Shown one piece after another: positions 51,384 to 60,552 of a stretch of DNA of 64,000 nt. Within the stretch, counting starts at the first letter, position 1. Every line of letters starts with the position of its first letter. The DNA is from Owenweeksia sp965214115 (GTDB lineage: Bacteria; Bacteroidota; Bacteroidia; Flavobacteriales; Schleiferiaceae), in NCBI GenBank assembly GCA_965214115.1, contig CBDCAU010000001.1, positions 62,001 through 126,000 on the forward strand. The letters run 5' to 3'. A model generated the notes under the pieces. It saw only the letters and a program-made list of their open reading frames with translations, did not search any database and was not told the DNA's origin. The position numbers and the translations under genes were made by a program.

Positions 51384-52631
51384 CTATTCCACCGTCAGCC
51401 CTTGGGTAAGCACCTGCCCCGCCACCAGCGCGCGTACGATGTAGCGGCCAGGGTCCAGCTCGTCCACGTCAAAGGAAATGGACGCCCCGTTTTGGCTGGC
51501 GGCTTTGCGCAAAATACCCTGCTCTTTGGAAATAAGCTCGGCCTCGAATTCCGCGCCGCTTACATAGATATTGACGTGGCTGACGGCAGGGTTGGGAAAG
51601 ATTTTCAAGATGTATTTGTCTTGCAATTCGATGGGCCCGCGCACCAAGGCCGAGTCGGGCGGTGGGATGGGCATCGAGGGGATGCGCGGCCGGCGGGGCG
51701 GATCTTCGATGGTGTCGGCGATGGCCAAGTCCACGGTGTCGGTGGGAATTTCCAACGGAAATGTATCGGGGATTTCGGGGGTTTTTTCCATCATAAACAA
51801 GGCCGACTGCAGACCGGGCGGCGGCAGGGCCACGCTGTCGGGCAGTTTCAAAACGTTCAAGTTCACCACGGGAATTTCCGAGCGGGCGGTGTCTTTTGGG
51901 GTCGATACTTCTTCCTCATCAAAATCCATCTGTAAAGAAAACCCGCCCAAATCGTCCGGTTTTGCTTGGTTGCGGATGACCAAAATAATTTCGTTCCGGC
52001 CTTTTTTTAGGATTCCGTCCAGTTTTTTGGTCAGCAAAAAATCGTAGGCATCACCGTCATCAAACGCATTTTCGGGCCTTTTCCCAGAGGTGAACTTCAC
52101 ATTGTGGCTGGGGTTTTTAAAACTGGTGGGGCCAAACGAGCCGATGCGCGCCAAGCGCTCCGCGTTGATGTAAATTTCCATCTGGTCGTCCACCGTGGCG
52201 CGGATGGTCAGCTCGCGGCCCTCCGTTTTTTCGATGGAAAATTCTTTGCGGAAAAAAGTGATCTGGTTGGTGGTTTTCACCACGCCCGCCTGCCCCACCG
52301 GATTGATAGAAGGATAGCCATAGGGCTGACCCAGTTCGGTTGGGATGGAAAACGTTTTCTTGGCGGGCAGTTTCCCCGTGTGGCCATCCCACTGGCCGGA
52401 GTAGCTGGACGGCTTTACGACCGTGCTTTTGAGCCAAGTGGTGTCGGAAAGGATTTGCAGCGGTTTTTTTTGGGACGGTTGCGCGTTCACCCCAATCATC
52501 CCGCCAAGGAAAAAGAGCATTCCCAAAAACGACGAGAGAATCCTCTTTCTATGAAAAAATCGGGGATGTGAATGAGGTTTCAAAACAGAAAGAAATACGG
52601 CGATTGGGCGGCGAAAGTTCGGGGAAATCAT
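51384..52631 (-). CDS. T9SS protein sharing the C-terminal module of the upstream-encoded giant
   Basis: A 415-aa protein if ATG 52631 is used; the signal peptide core FLGMLFFLGGMIGVNAQ lies unusually far in, so a non-ATG start nearer to it is possible. Residues about 70-260 are clearly paralogous to the C-terminal module of the neighbouring 1334-aa protein: both have QPYGxxSINPVGQA, RATVDDQMEIYIN and DDLGGFSxQMDFD. A short Pro-rich linker and a type A sorting domain (LKIFPNPAVSHVNIYV) follow. Surface or secreted; function unknown. Confidence 0.78.
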   Translation of the reverse strand: MISPNFRRPIAVFLSVLKPHSHPRFFHRKRILSSFLGMLFFLGGMIGVNAQPSQKKPLQILSDTTWLKSTVVKPSSYSGQWDGHTGKLPAKKTFSIPTELGQPYGYPSINPVGQAGVVKTTNQITFFRKEFSIEKTEGRELTIRATVDDQMEIYINAERLARIGSFGPTSFKNPSHNVKFTSGKRPENAFDDGDAYDFLLTKKLDGILKKGRNEIILVIRNQAKPDDLGGFSLQMDFDEEEVSTPKDTARSEIPVVNLNVLKLPDSVALPPPGLQSALFMMEKTPEIPDTFPLEIPTDTVDLAIADTIEDPPRRPRIPSMPIPPPDSALVRGPIELQDKYILKIFPNPAVSHVNIYVSGAEFEAELISKEQGILRKAASQNGASISFDVDELDPGRYIVRALVAGQVLTQGLTVE

Positions 52632-52745
52632 CGAGAATTCCCATCCCGCAAAAACAATCCCAAATTTCAGGAAATTGTAGGCCAACTTTTCCAAAGTTCG
52701 GAACTTTGGAAAAGTTTAAAGCATTGCCTCCGTAACACTCAATTT

Positions 52746-53183
52746 CTATTTCTTCTTCCCCAAGGCCGCCGTGGCGCCAAAAATAACGTGGGACACAAAA
52801 AGCTGCTTGTAAAAATGGTCGTAATCCATATCCGGCGAAACGGTCTGTTTGCGGAAGGTCCGCTTCCACGCGGCGATGGCCAGCGCGCCCGTGGCCGCTC
52901 CCAGCGCCCCGCCCACCAAGGGATTGGCGGGCAATTTGGTGTTTTTCCAAAGCACGTTATACACCACGCCCACCAGCGCGCCACTGGTCAGGTGCATCGC
53001 CCAGCTGTCCTTGGCGGTGATTTCCGCTTCCAATTCGTCGGGCAGCCGCTCGCCCCGCAGGATGCCGCCCATCACTTGCGGTTCTACGAATTGTTTCTTT
53101 TTCCCCTTCGTCCGCCAGCGGCCGATCAGCGTCATCGCCGCCGTGGAGGCCGCGCCGCGCAGGGCGGTTTTTAAAAAACTCAT
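52746..53183 (-). CDS. Small predicted membrane protein, function unknown
   Basis: A 145-aa protein with two or three Gly/Ala-rich hydrophobic segments (LTSGALVGVVYNVLW, NPLVGGALGAATGALAIAAW, SHVIFGATAALG) and a basic C-terminus ending in GKKK. Resembles small Bacteroidota and Cyanobacteria inner-membrane proteins of the DUF1440-like kind, but the match is not certain. Stands alone upstream of the 415-aa T9SS gene on the same strand. Confidence 0.6.
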   Translation of the reverse strand: MSFLKTALRGAASTAAMTLIGRWRTKGKKKQFVEPQVMGGILRGERLPDELEAEITAKDSWAMHLTSGALVGVVYNVLWKNTKLPANPLVGGALGAATGALAIAAWKRTFRKQTVSPDMDYDHFYKQLFVSHVIFGATAALGKKK

Positions 53184-53433
53184 TTTGTTATCGGTTTTAA
53201 ATTATTCGTGTTAATCTCCCAAAATGCATCGGGAATCCATTGAATGCATTGGTAGAGATTCTTTTCCAGTAGTGGTTGGTTTCGCTTTGGGAAAAGATTC
53301 CTTACTAACAATGTCCGCCTGGAAAGTTTTGGGAAAGTGGGCTTTTTGGCGGGAGATTATTCTAAGATAAACGTTTTGATAAAAAAAGGGCGGCTTTTCT
53401 TCTTGGGGTTTGGTATTTCTATTATTAATACGA
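53184..53433. other. Intergenic region, no gene
   Basis: No coding sequence is supported. There are imperfect inverted segments (GATTCTTTTCCA... versus ...GGGAAAAGATTCC around 53258-53302) and a G/T-rich run; no recognised regulatory element. Confidence 0.35.
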
Positions 53434-53464
53434 TAAAAAAGCCCCGCGAAGAGATTCGCGGGGC
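53434..53464 (-). terminator. Rho-independent terminator of the giant hydrolase gene
   Basis: Stem AGCCCCGCGAA/TTCGCGGGGCT with a GAGA loop (53440-53464) and, on the minus strand, a T-run (A-tract 53435-53440). It lies 27 bases after the stop at 53491. Confidence 0.88.
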
Positions 53465-53490
53465 TGTGCATTTATTCAAACCGTTATATT

Positions 53491-56400
53491 CTATTCGATG
53501 GTGATTTTTTCTTTCAGAAATCGCCCACCCCCGAAATTCAACTTTAGGATATAAATCCCAGAAGCCAAGTTTTTCGCGCTAACTTCTCGACGTTTGCCCT
53601 GCCAATTCAAGTCTTGAACCTGAACCAACGCGCCATCCACCGTTAGAAGTTCCATTTTTACCTGTCCCGCAAATGGTTCGTTCAATTCCACGGTGAAGGA
53701 AGAACGGGCGGGCTGGGGGAAAACATCGACCAATTCTACCCTTTCCGAGGGGCTGAACTTTTGGAAAACCAGTTCTGAATTGGAACTGGGCAGTGTCTTG
53801 AAATTAAAGCCCGCAAATTGAATGTCGCAGGATTCGAGCTCCATTTGCAGCTGATCTACATTTTCACCACCATTGTCCCAAAAGGTTTGTTCGGCCGTGC
53901 ATACGCATTTCCAATAGCCGATGCGTTGTAATTCGTCTTCATCCGCCCAATATTCCATCGCGTTCAGGTCTGCAATGGCCAAATCCAAAAAGCCGCCTAA
54001 GCGCAGCACCAGCGCACGGTCAAGATAAAACTTGAATTTCAGTGCATCATAGCTGACCAAGGAAGTGTCCAACTGGGTGACGAAATCGTCTATCACTTCA
54101 ATTACCTTGGCCGTGGTATCATCCTCGGTAGGCTCATCGTTTTCGGAATGCATCAACTGGCCGTGCTTAAAGGCATTGCCGTAGGCGCGCATCAACAGTT
54201 CGTAACCCAACCGGAGTTGCAACTCTTTGGTGTCGTTGGTTTGGTCGTGGTTTACGTGTATCACTGCCTCATACAGTTGATAGGTGGCAAATAAATCATT
54301 AAACACCTCTTCGTCGGTTGAAATGCTGTCGGCAGCATCAAGCAATGCCTCGCGTAGGTTGTCGCCTTGGTAAGCGCCGCAACATATAGGTGGGCCAGAC
54401 GAGCCGCTCTCCGTCAATAGACCTAACTCACCAATGGGGTCATCCACGGTGATGTTGTCACAAGTATTGTTCGCTTGGTTGTTCGGTATATCTATTTGAA
54501 TCTGCTCTTTAGTCGCTACGCCCCCTTGGAAATCCAAAATATGAATATCCACCGGCAATACTGTAGGGCAGCACAGCTCGCCTGGCGGGGTTTGGTAGGT
54601 AATCAAAGGCATTAGATTGTAGTCCGCCAAAATCTCATCATTGGTATTATAGGTAGAGAGAGGTGGCTCCTGCCAAAAACTTCCGTAGATATAAGTCTTG
54701 GTGGGCTGGCTGTTATAGCTCAAACCTGCGCCAGCATTGCCCAAGTTAAAAATGTTGTTTCCGTTATTCAGAAAGAGTCCCGTCTCAGAAGGGCTGCCAG
54801 TGAGGTAAATCCCGTTTTGGTTGTTATAAAACTTGTTGCCTGAATTAGTATTGTTCAGATAAGCAATGGAATTAGAAACTTGAATACCGGCAAAAGTTTG
54901 ATCCTCAAATATATTGCAGGTAGCCTTGAAAGATTCCAGCTCTGTTAAGTAAGCGCCGTTGTGATTTTTGGAATAAGTACAGCCTTGGCTGGTATAGGTG
55001 CCCCCAGTAGCGGCGAAAATGCGCAGTCCCGTGCCATTTTGGTCAAACAGAGAGGTACTGATTTTAGAACTGCCCAAGGGATTGTAAGCATACGCACCCG
55101 TAGAGTTGTTGACAAAGGCACAACTGAACACGCTCGAACCTATCCGCTCCATTTTCAAACCAGTAGTACAATCTTCAAAAACACAGACGCCAATTACCAC
55201 AGGCGTGGAGGCACCGTAGCCAAATACCGCCAGTCCAAGACTGCCGTTTTTCATCTTATTGGACTGGATATAATGACTGAAACCACTGCCGTGATGGAGC
55301 CGGAAACCACCGTGGGGCTGCGCCGGATCCAGCGCATCTATATCTACAAATGACATATTCAATGGGCTGAAGCATTGGATGAAGCCCGTGCCCGCCAGTT
55401 TGATGTCGCCAAGGCTGAGGTTCACTTCCCTGAAAGTGTTGCCGCCCGGCTCCATCGCCAAGTGTACCTCACGGTGAGCCTCCAGCATTGTTTGGCCGCT
55501 GCTGCCGACCAATGTGAACTCGGCGTTGGTGCCGATGTCCCAAAAATCGTCATACGGCTGGTCGCCGCCGTTCCAAGGGATGTCTTGGTCGAACACCAAA
55601 TGGCCGTTGCCTGTGAAGGTGAAGGTGGCGTTGTCGTCCACGGTAATTTTGCCTTGGAAGGTGATTTTAGAATCGGGGTTTAGTAGCTCGATGGTGGCAC
55701 CGTCTTCGAACTCGAACTCCGCCCCTTCCTCGATGATAAGGTTGCTGTTGTCCTCAATAGTAAGTTTGCCACCATTGGCGATGGTCAGCTTGGAATCTTT
55801 GGAAATATAAAAATCCGCGCGGTTGCCCGCCGCCGCCTCGCCGATGATAAGCTCGCCGTTGTTGCTGATTTCCAAGTCTTGGCCCGTGCAGCCGTTGCCC
55901 AAGCGATAATCTTGCTGGCCGCCAGAAGGCGGGGTGTTGCCCGATTGGCTGTCCGCAAAATTATTGTAGAGAAACAGCAGACCGCCGTTTTTCACCTCCT
56001 CGTGGTGCACGAGGTTGTTGAACTCCTCCCCATAGTTGTAAGTTCCCGTAAGGACTGTATTGGAGACCCCGCCGCCCGCATAAATTTTTGCCTTGGAATA
56101 ATCGATATTATCGCCGCGGCCAGTAATGGTGCCGTCCGTGATTTCCACGTGGAGGGTGTTGAGGTTTGGGGCATAAACGTCATCAAAAGGAGTTGGTAAT
56201 GTCTCGTTTTCAATGCCGTCATCCACATCATAAAAATAATCCGTGGTGTTCACGTCCAAGGCTGAGATGGTGGGGATGAAGCATTGTTTTGAGTGGAGGG
56301 CGGTATTGTAGTTCAAAGTCATTATGCTCAAATCGGCTTCGTCCATACTTTCCTTCACTTCCTGCACCAATGCGCGCTGGCCGCCGGGCGCCCTGTCTAT

Positions 56401-58278
56401 CACTGGTGGGTTTGAGAGGGTGTTGGAATAGGTGGTTGCCTCGCGCTTCTTGAACCCAAACTTCACGGTAGCAATTTCACCCTCGCACAAGGTAGAGCCT
56501 CCCAAATCCCAAAATTCTCCTTCAAGCCCCGCCACGGCCACTACAACGTGGCCGAAAGCCTGCATTTCATATAATTTGGATCCCGCTTGAAAACCTTGGT
56601 CAGCACGCAGTTTACTCCCGTTTGCTACGGCTATCTTTTTCAAGTTTTGAGGATATCCTAAGTTGTTCAATTCATTAAAAAAATTGACGTGTTCTTGAGA
56701 TTCTCCGTCCACCAAATAGATTGGGCGATAAAGAACTCGCAAAGAGAGGGGTAGGTAAGCCCATTTATTGGTACGGTTGCTTTGCCAAAAATTATATTTA
56801 AGCAATTGCTTTGCAGCAGGACGAGCCAGTTGGTTCAATCGGTCTTTCGCCTCGCTGGCTGGTTCCACCCGATTGTTGGCCAAAAAATCCAGCCAATATT
56901 GCGCGCCCAAGCTTATATAAGCGCCTTTGTGCGGTGCGTCAAAGGAAGCGTAAAGTCTCGTACAATGATTCAGGTTGTTCTGCTCCATATAAGCTAATGC
57001 ATAACGTGCAACTACCCCGCCCATACTGGCACCAATGACTACATTGGGTTCGGCGTCCGGCGTTTTGTATTGATTTATCTTTTGGATGAGCTCCACCAGT
57101 AGATGGGCATTGTTGCGAATATCCGTGGCGCCATCTTTAAAATCCAGCATAATGATGTCGTAGTTTTGGTTGTGTAGGTCATTAAGAAGTTGCGGCATAT
57201 TGCCCAGTTCGGGATAGTCACCTTGGTCGCTTCCCCACAGTTGATACCAGCCAAACGACCCGTTGCGGTAGCACCGCTGAGCTATCAAAGAGCTGTGGCT
57301 GCCAAAGTCGATGCCCTCTACCACGATTACGGGTTTATGAAATAGGTTTTCTTCGCCCGCATCGGGATTTTTGCGGTAATGCACGTATGCGTTGCCTTGC
57401 GCCAAGCCAGTGCCAAACACGCTGGTCTGCGCGCTGATGGTGCCCTGCCCCCAGTTGGGTGGCCCCGTTGTCCACGGCGGTTTGGAGGGGATGGGAACGG
57501 AAGGGTCGTCTTTGCAAAAGAAGAAGCTCATTTGGTATTGGGTGGTGTGTACAGTACTGCCGGAGCTGCCGGTCGTTTTGAAGCGGATTTTTACGTTAGC
57601 CGTTTTCCCGTCATAATCCGCCGTATAATCGCCGTAGCTGGGGCTAATGGGCTGGTTGAACTGAATATCCCGAAACCCTTGGCCATCGCCAAAGTCAATC
57701 TGGATGGAATCCGGCATCGGCATATTGGTATAGAAGAAGGAAGGCCTCAGCACGAAACTGGAATGGCCAAGCAATACGGAATCCAAAACGCCGGCACCTA
57801 CATAAATTCCGGTTTCGTAGGGTGATTCAGAGGTGTTGTCGCCCTCCACCAACACAGTGTCCGAAATTTCGAGCAGGTTGCTGTCCAATGCGTACTCTTT
57901 GATGCGGTCGTACTGAAACCGCCCCACGAGGATGGGGTAGGCTTCGGATTCGGAATAGCCAGCCCTTATGGAATCCATCACTTCACCGATGGGCGGAACG
58001 GGTTTTAGCGCTACCGCGGCCTCGTTGATAAACCATAGGTTATCAAGCGTTTCATAGGCCTTGGGGGTGGGCGACTCGCCGTCCAAAATACCGTCGCTGT
58101 TGAAAAAGCTGGGCCCCGCCGCGATGGCGCGGTCTATTAGGAAATCGGTGTGCAACAGACTGGTATCCAATTGTTCGTACAAAGTGTGACCCTTGTACTC
58201 GATGGTGTCTTGCTGGGCGTTTGCGCCTAACATTGCCATAGAAAAAGCTATGGAAAGAAATGTAGTTTTAGTATTCAT
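53491..58278 (-). CDS. 1595-aa T9SS protein: alpha/beta hydrolase plus right-handed beta-helix
   Basis: Signal peptide MNTKTTFLSIAFSMAMLGANAQ. Residues about 310-560 resemble a lipase/PGAP1-like alpha/beta hydrolase with nucleophile elbow VVIGASMGGVVARY (GxSxG) and DAPHKGAYIS after it. About 820-900 has short strand repeats (NGGKLTIEDNSNLIIEEGAE). About 960-1220 forms a right-handed parallel beta-helix (FEDCTTGLKMERIGSSVF and following). The C-terminus is a type A sorting domain (DVFPQPARSSFTVEL ... IYILKLNFGGGRFLKEKITIE). An ester-hydrolysing surface enzyme on polymers or lipids is a plausible role; the substrate is unknown. Follows three tandem lipoprotein genes with a 33-base gap. Confidence 0.85.
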   Translation of the reverse strand: MNTKTTFLSIAFSMAMLGANAQQDTIEYKGHTLYEQLDTSLLHTDFLIDRAIAAGPSFFNSDGILDGESPTPKAYETLDNLWFINEAAVALKPVPPIGEVMDSIRAGYSESEAYPILVGRFQYDRIKEYALDSNLLEISDTVLVEGDNTSESPYETGIYVGAGVLDSVLLGHSSFVLRPSFFYTNMPMPDSIQIDFGDGQGFRDIQFNQPISPSYGDYTADYDGKTANVKIRFKTTGSSGSTVHTTQYQMSFFFCKDDPSVPIPSKPPWTTGPPNWGQGTISAQTSVFGTGLAQGNAYVHYRKNPDAGEENLFHKPVIVVEGIDFGSHSSLIAQRCYRNGSFGWYQLWGSDQGDYPELGNMPQLLNDLHNQNYDIIMLDFKDGATDIRNNAHLLVELIQKINQYKTPDAEPNVVIGASMGGVVARYALAYMEQNNLNHCTRLYASFDAPHKGAYISLGAQYWLDFLANNRVEPASEAKDRLNQLARPAAKQLLKYNFWQSNRTNKWAYLPLSLRVLYRPIYLVDGESQEHVNFFNELNNLGYPQNLKKIAVANGSKLRADQGFQAGSKLYEMQAFGHVVVAVAGLEGEFWDLGGSTLCEGEIATVKFGFKKREATTYSNTLSNPPVIDRAPGGQRALVQEVKESMDEADLSIMTLNYNTALHSKQCFIPTISALDVNTTDYFYDVDDGIENETLPTPFDDVYAPNLNTLHVEITDGTITGRGDNIDYSKAKIYAGGGVSNTVLTGTYNYGEEFNNLVHHEEVKNGGLLFLYNNFADSQSGNTPPSGGQQDYRLGNGCTGQDLEISNNGELIIGEAAAGNRADFYISKDSKLTIANGGKLTIEDNSNLIIEEGAEFEFEDGATIELLNPDSKITFQGKITVDDNATFTFTGNGHLVFDQDIPWNGGDQPYDDFWDIGTNAEFTLVGSSGQTMLEAHREVHLAMEPGGNTFREVNLSLGDIKLAGTGFIQCFSPLNMSFVDIDALDPAQPHGGFRLHHGSGFSHYIQSNKMKNGSLGLAVFGYGASTPVVIGVCVFEDCTTGLKMERIGSSVFSCAFVNNSTGAYAYNPLGSSKISTSLFDQNGTGLRIFAATGGTYTSQGCTYSKNHNGAYLTELESFKATCNIFEDQTFAGIQVSNSIAYLNNTNSGNKFYNNQNGIYLTGSPSETGLFLNNGNNIFNLGNAGAGLSYNSQPTKTYIYGSFWQEPPLSTYNTNDEILADYNLMPLITYQTPPGELCCPTVLPVDIHILDFQGGVATKEQIQIDIPNNQANNTCDNITVDDPIGELGLLTESGSSGPPICCGAYQGDNLREALLDAADSISTDEEVFNDLFATYQLYEAVIHVNHDQTNDTKELQLRLGYELLMRAYGNAFKHGQLMHSENDEPTEDDTTAKVIEVIDDFVTQLDTSLVSYDALKFKFYLDRALVLRLGGFLDLAIADLNAMEYWADEDELQRIGYWKCVCTAEQTFWDNGGENVDQLQMELESCDIQFAGFNFKTLPSSNSELVFQKFSPSERVELVDVFPQPARSSFTVELNEPFAGQVKMELLTVDGALVQVQDLNWQGKRREVSAKNLASGIYILKLNFGGGRFLKEKITIE

Positions 58279-58311
58279 TGGAGTTGAATTTTGGATTAAA
58301 AGAAAAAAGTT

Positions 58312-58971
58312 TTAGAACTCGATGAGGTGTTGTATCGTGTCAAATCTGGGGACAAAAACGGAGTCGTCAAAAGAAACAACACTATCGCTGCCCCAAAAAA
58401 TGGTATAGCTAATTTCCTCAATTCTGTTTGAAACAACCGCGTCCACATATACTTTATTTAGACCATTGCCATCATATTCCTCAATGGAGGTACTAAATGG
58501 ATTGCGTGGAGAATGTCTTAACCTAATATTGCCATTGTACGGATTTACCTGCTTAAAACGTATTTTGATATACCCAATCGGCGGCAGATAAATATCGTGC
58601 CCGTCCCTGCGCAAGTCCACGTGGGTGCGGCTCGTGGCGCGTATTCCATCGGGGTAATAGTCGCCCCAGCTGCCCACGTTGGCGTTGGGGAAGTAGCGCG
58701 GGGCTTCGGCGTGCAGGTCCAGGTCGTCGCCGTGTTCGGCCTCAATGTCAAAGGAGTAAAAGCCGCTGGCACTGGTGGTGTCGGTCTTCCAAGGGGTGAA
58801 GCCACGGTCGAGGTAAATGGTGCCGCCCTCTATCGGCTCGCTGTTGGAGGCGTCCAGCAGGCGGCCAGAAACAGTGTGGGTGCCGTTGTCTTTTTTGCCT
58901 TTGTTGCAGCCCACCAAAACCAAGACTCCCGTCAACAGCGTTGCGGCAAAAAGTGTAATCTTAGTTTTCAT
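58312..58971 (-). CDS. Carboxypeptidase-regulatory-like lipoprotein, tandem copy A
   Basis: This 219-aa lipoprotein (LVLVGC lipobox) has a CarboxypepD_reg-like beta-sandwich (HTVSGRLLDASNSEPIEGG to DLDLHAEAPRYFP, residues about 32-105) and a variable C-terminal half ending VPRFDTIQHLIEF. Its signal peptide is nearly identical to copy B, while its middle segment (FTPWKTDTTSASG, NANVGSWGDYYPDGIRATS) is identical to copy C. So it is a mosaic. Last of three tandem genes that run into the 1595-aa hydrolase gene. Function unknown; such domains often bind or present partners at the surface. Confidence 0.82.
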   Translation of the reverse strand: MKTKITLFAATLLTGVLVLVGCNKGKKDNGTHTVSGRLLDASNSEPIEGGTIYLDRGFTPWKTDTTSASGFYSFDIEAEHGDDLDLHAEAPRYFPNANVGSWGDYYPDGIRATSRTHVDLRRDGHDIYLPPIGYIKIRFKQVNPYNGNIRLRHSPRNPFSTSIEEYDGNGLNKVYVDAVVSNRIEEISYTIFWGSDSVVSFDDSVFVPRFDTIQHLIEF

Positions 58972-59000
58972 TGGAGTTGATTTTGGGATTAAAAAAAGTT

Positions 59001-59657
59001 TTAGAATTCGATCAGGTGTGGTACGGTGTCAAAGCGAGGTACAAAAACCGAATCTTCGGTGGTTTCTGCACTATCGCCGTTACGTATAATCGTCAAGAGG
59101 ATTCTCGAATATCGGTTTGAAACAACCTCAGCCAACGTGGTAGCATTTAAACCTTGCCCGTCAAATACTTTAACACCAGAAGGAATTCTTTCGTGAGATA
59201 GCCGGACACTGATTGAACCATTATATGGATTGACTTGCCTTAAGCGGAAGTTGATATACCCAATCGGCGGCAGATAAATATCGTGTTCCCCCGCCCGCAG
59301 ATCCACGTGGGTTCTCCCAGTAGGTCGGGTGCCGTTCGGGTAATAGTCGCCCCAGCTGCCAATGTTTCCATTGGGGAAATAGCGCGGGGCCTCGGCGTGC
59401 AGGTCCAGGTCGTCGCCGTGCTCGGCCTCTATGTCAAAGGAGTAAAAGCCGCTGGCACTGCTGGAGTCGGTCTTCCAAGGGGAGAAGCCACGGTCGAGGT
59501 AAATGGTGCCGCCCTCTATCGGCTCGCTGTTGGAGGCGTCCAAGAGGCGGCCGGCCACGGTGTGGGTGCCGTTGTCTTTTTTGTCTTTGTTGCAGCCCAC
59601 CAAAACCAAGACTCCCGTCAACAGCGTTGCGGCAAAAAGTGTAATCTTAGTTTTCAT
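59001..59657 (-). CDS. Carboxypeptidase-regulatory-like lipoprotein, tandem copy B
   Basis: 218-aa lipoprotein with the same layout as copy A: signal and lipobox LVLVGCNKDKKDN, beta-sandwich with DRGFSPWKTDSSSASG, divergent C-terminal part (VRLSHERIPSGVKVF), ending VPRFDTVPHLIEF. It has its own substitutions (NGNIGSWGDYYPNGTRPTG) relative to A and C. The upstream spacer (about 30 bases, GGAGTTGAATTTGGGATTAAAA) is repeated before each gene of the run and before the 1595-aa gene. Confidence 0.82.
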   Translation of the reverse strand: MKTKITLFAATLLTGVLVLVGCNKDKKDNGTHTVAGRLLDASNSEPIEGGTIYLDRGFSPWKTDSSSASGFYSFDIEAEHGDDLDLHAEAPRYFPNGNIGSWGDYYPNGTRPTGRTHVDLRAGEHDIYLPPIGYINFRLRQVNPYNGSISVRLSHERIPSGVKVFDGQGLNATTLAEVVSNRYSRILLTIIRNGDSAETTEDSVFVPRFDTVPHLIEF

Positions 59658-59686
59658 TGGAGTTGAATTTGGGATTAAAAAAAATT

Positions 59687-60334
59687 TTAGAATTCCACAC
59701 GGAAGATAAGTGTATCGAAGCGCGGCACTATTAGCGAATCATTAATGGAGTGAAGACTGTCTCCGCCATAAATTATGGAACATCCGATGCGCTGTTTTGC
59801 ATCGCCAGGTTTTTCGTCTAAATAAGTTGTGTTTAATCCTTGGCCATTAAAGGTAACCACACCTAATGAATTTCGCGGGGTGATTCTTACCTGAATTCCT
59901 CCTGAAAAAGGCTTTGTTTGCGCCAATTCATATTTTACATACCCAATCGGCGGCAGATAAATATCGTGCATTTCCCTGCGCAAGTCCACGTGGGTGCGGC
60001 TCGTGGCGCGTATTCCATCAGGGTAGTAGTCGCCCCAGCTGCCCACGTTGGCGTTGGGGAAATAGCGCGGGGCCTCGGCGTGCAGGTCCAGGTCGTCGCC
60101 GTGCTCGGCCTCAATGTCAAAGGAGTAAAAGCCGCTGGCACTGGTGGTGTCGGTCTTCCAAGGGGTGAAGCCGCGGTCGAGGTAAATGGTGCCGCCCTCT
60201 ATCGGCTCGCTGTTGGAGGCGTCCAAGAGGCGGCCCGCCACGGTGTGGGTGCTGTCGTCATTATTGTCGGATTTTTCGCAGGAGGTCATCATTGCCACCA
60301 AGAGAAAAACAGAAAATCTAATCAAATTTTTCAT
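59687..60334 (-). CDS. Carboxypeptidase-regulatory-like lipoprotein, tandem copy C
   Basis: 215-aa lipoprotein from ATG 60334 (MKNLIRFSVFLLVAMMTSC); a longer upstream frame is rejected because it lacks a signal peptide. Its signal differs from A and B, its middle is identical to A over most of 60 residues, and its C-terminal part is distinct again (GGIQVRITPRNSLGVVTF). First gene of the run; the promoter lies in the gap facing the small regulator gene at 60553. Confidence 0.8.
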   Translation of the reverse strand: MKNLIRFSVFLLVAMMTSCEKSDNNDDSTHTVAGRLLDASNSEPIEGGTIYLDRGFTPWKTDTTSASGFYSFDIEAEHGDDLDLHAEAPRYFPNANVGSWGDYYPDGIRATSRTHVDLRREMHDIYLPPIGYVKYELAQTKPFSGGIQVRITPRNSLGVVTFNGQGLNTTYLDEKPGDAKQRIGCSIIYGGDSLHSINDSLIVPRFDTLIFRVEF

Positions 60335-60517
60335 TTTTCGAGATTTTAACTGGACAAATATCTGAAAGACATTTCGTTCATTTATGACGATTTGCGTCAA
60401 AATATGTTTTTTTTCCAAAATTTTTATGGAATCCACTTACAAAAAGCTATCGAGAATTCAAGAGGTTTTAGGTCAGTCTCCTCATTTTCATTCGTTTATA
60501 AAATAAAAAAATTACCT

Positions 60518-60525
60518 TACTTTTG
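60518..60525 (+). promoter_or_regulatory. -7 box for the small regulator gene
   Basis: TACTTTTG is a perfect TAnnTTTG match 27 bases before the ATG at 60553. No clear -33 TTG. The divergent lipoprotein gene copy C starts at 60334 on the other strand. Confidence 0.5.
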
Positions 60526-60552
60526 GAGGCTCTCTTAAAATCCTTCCTAATT

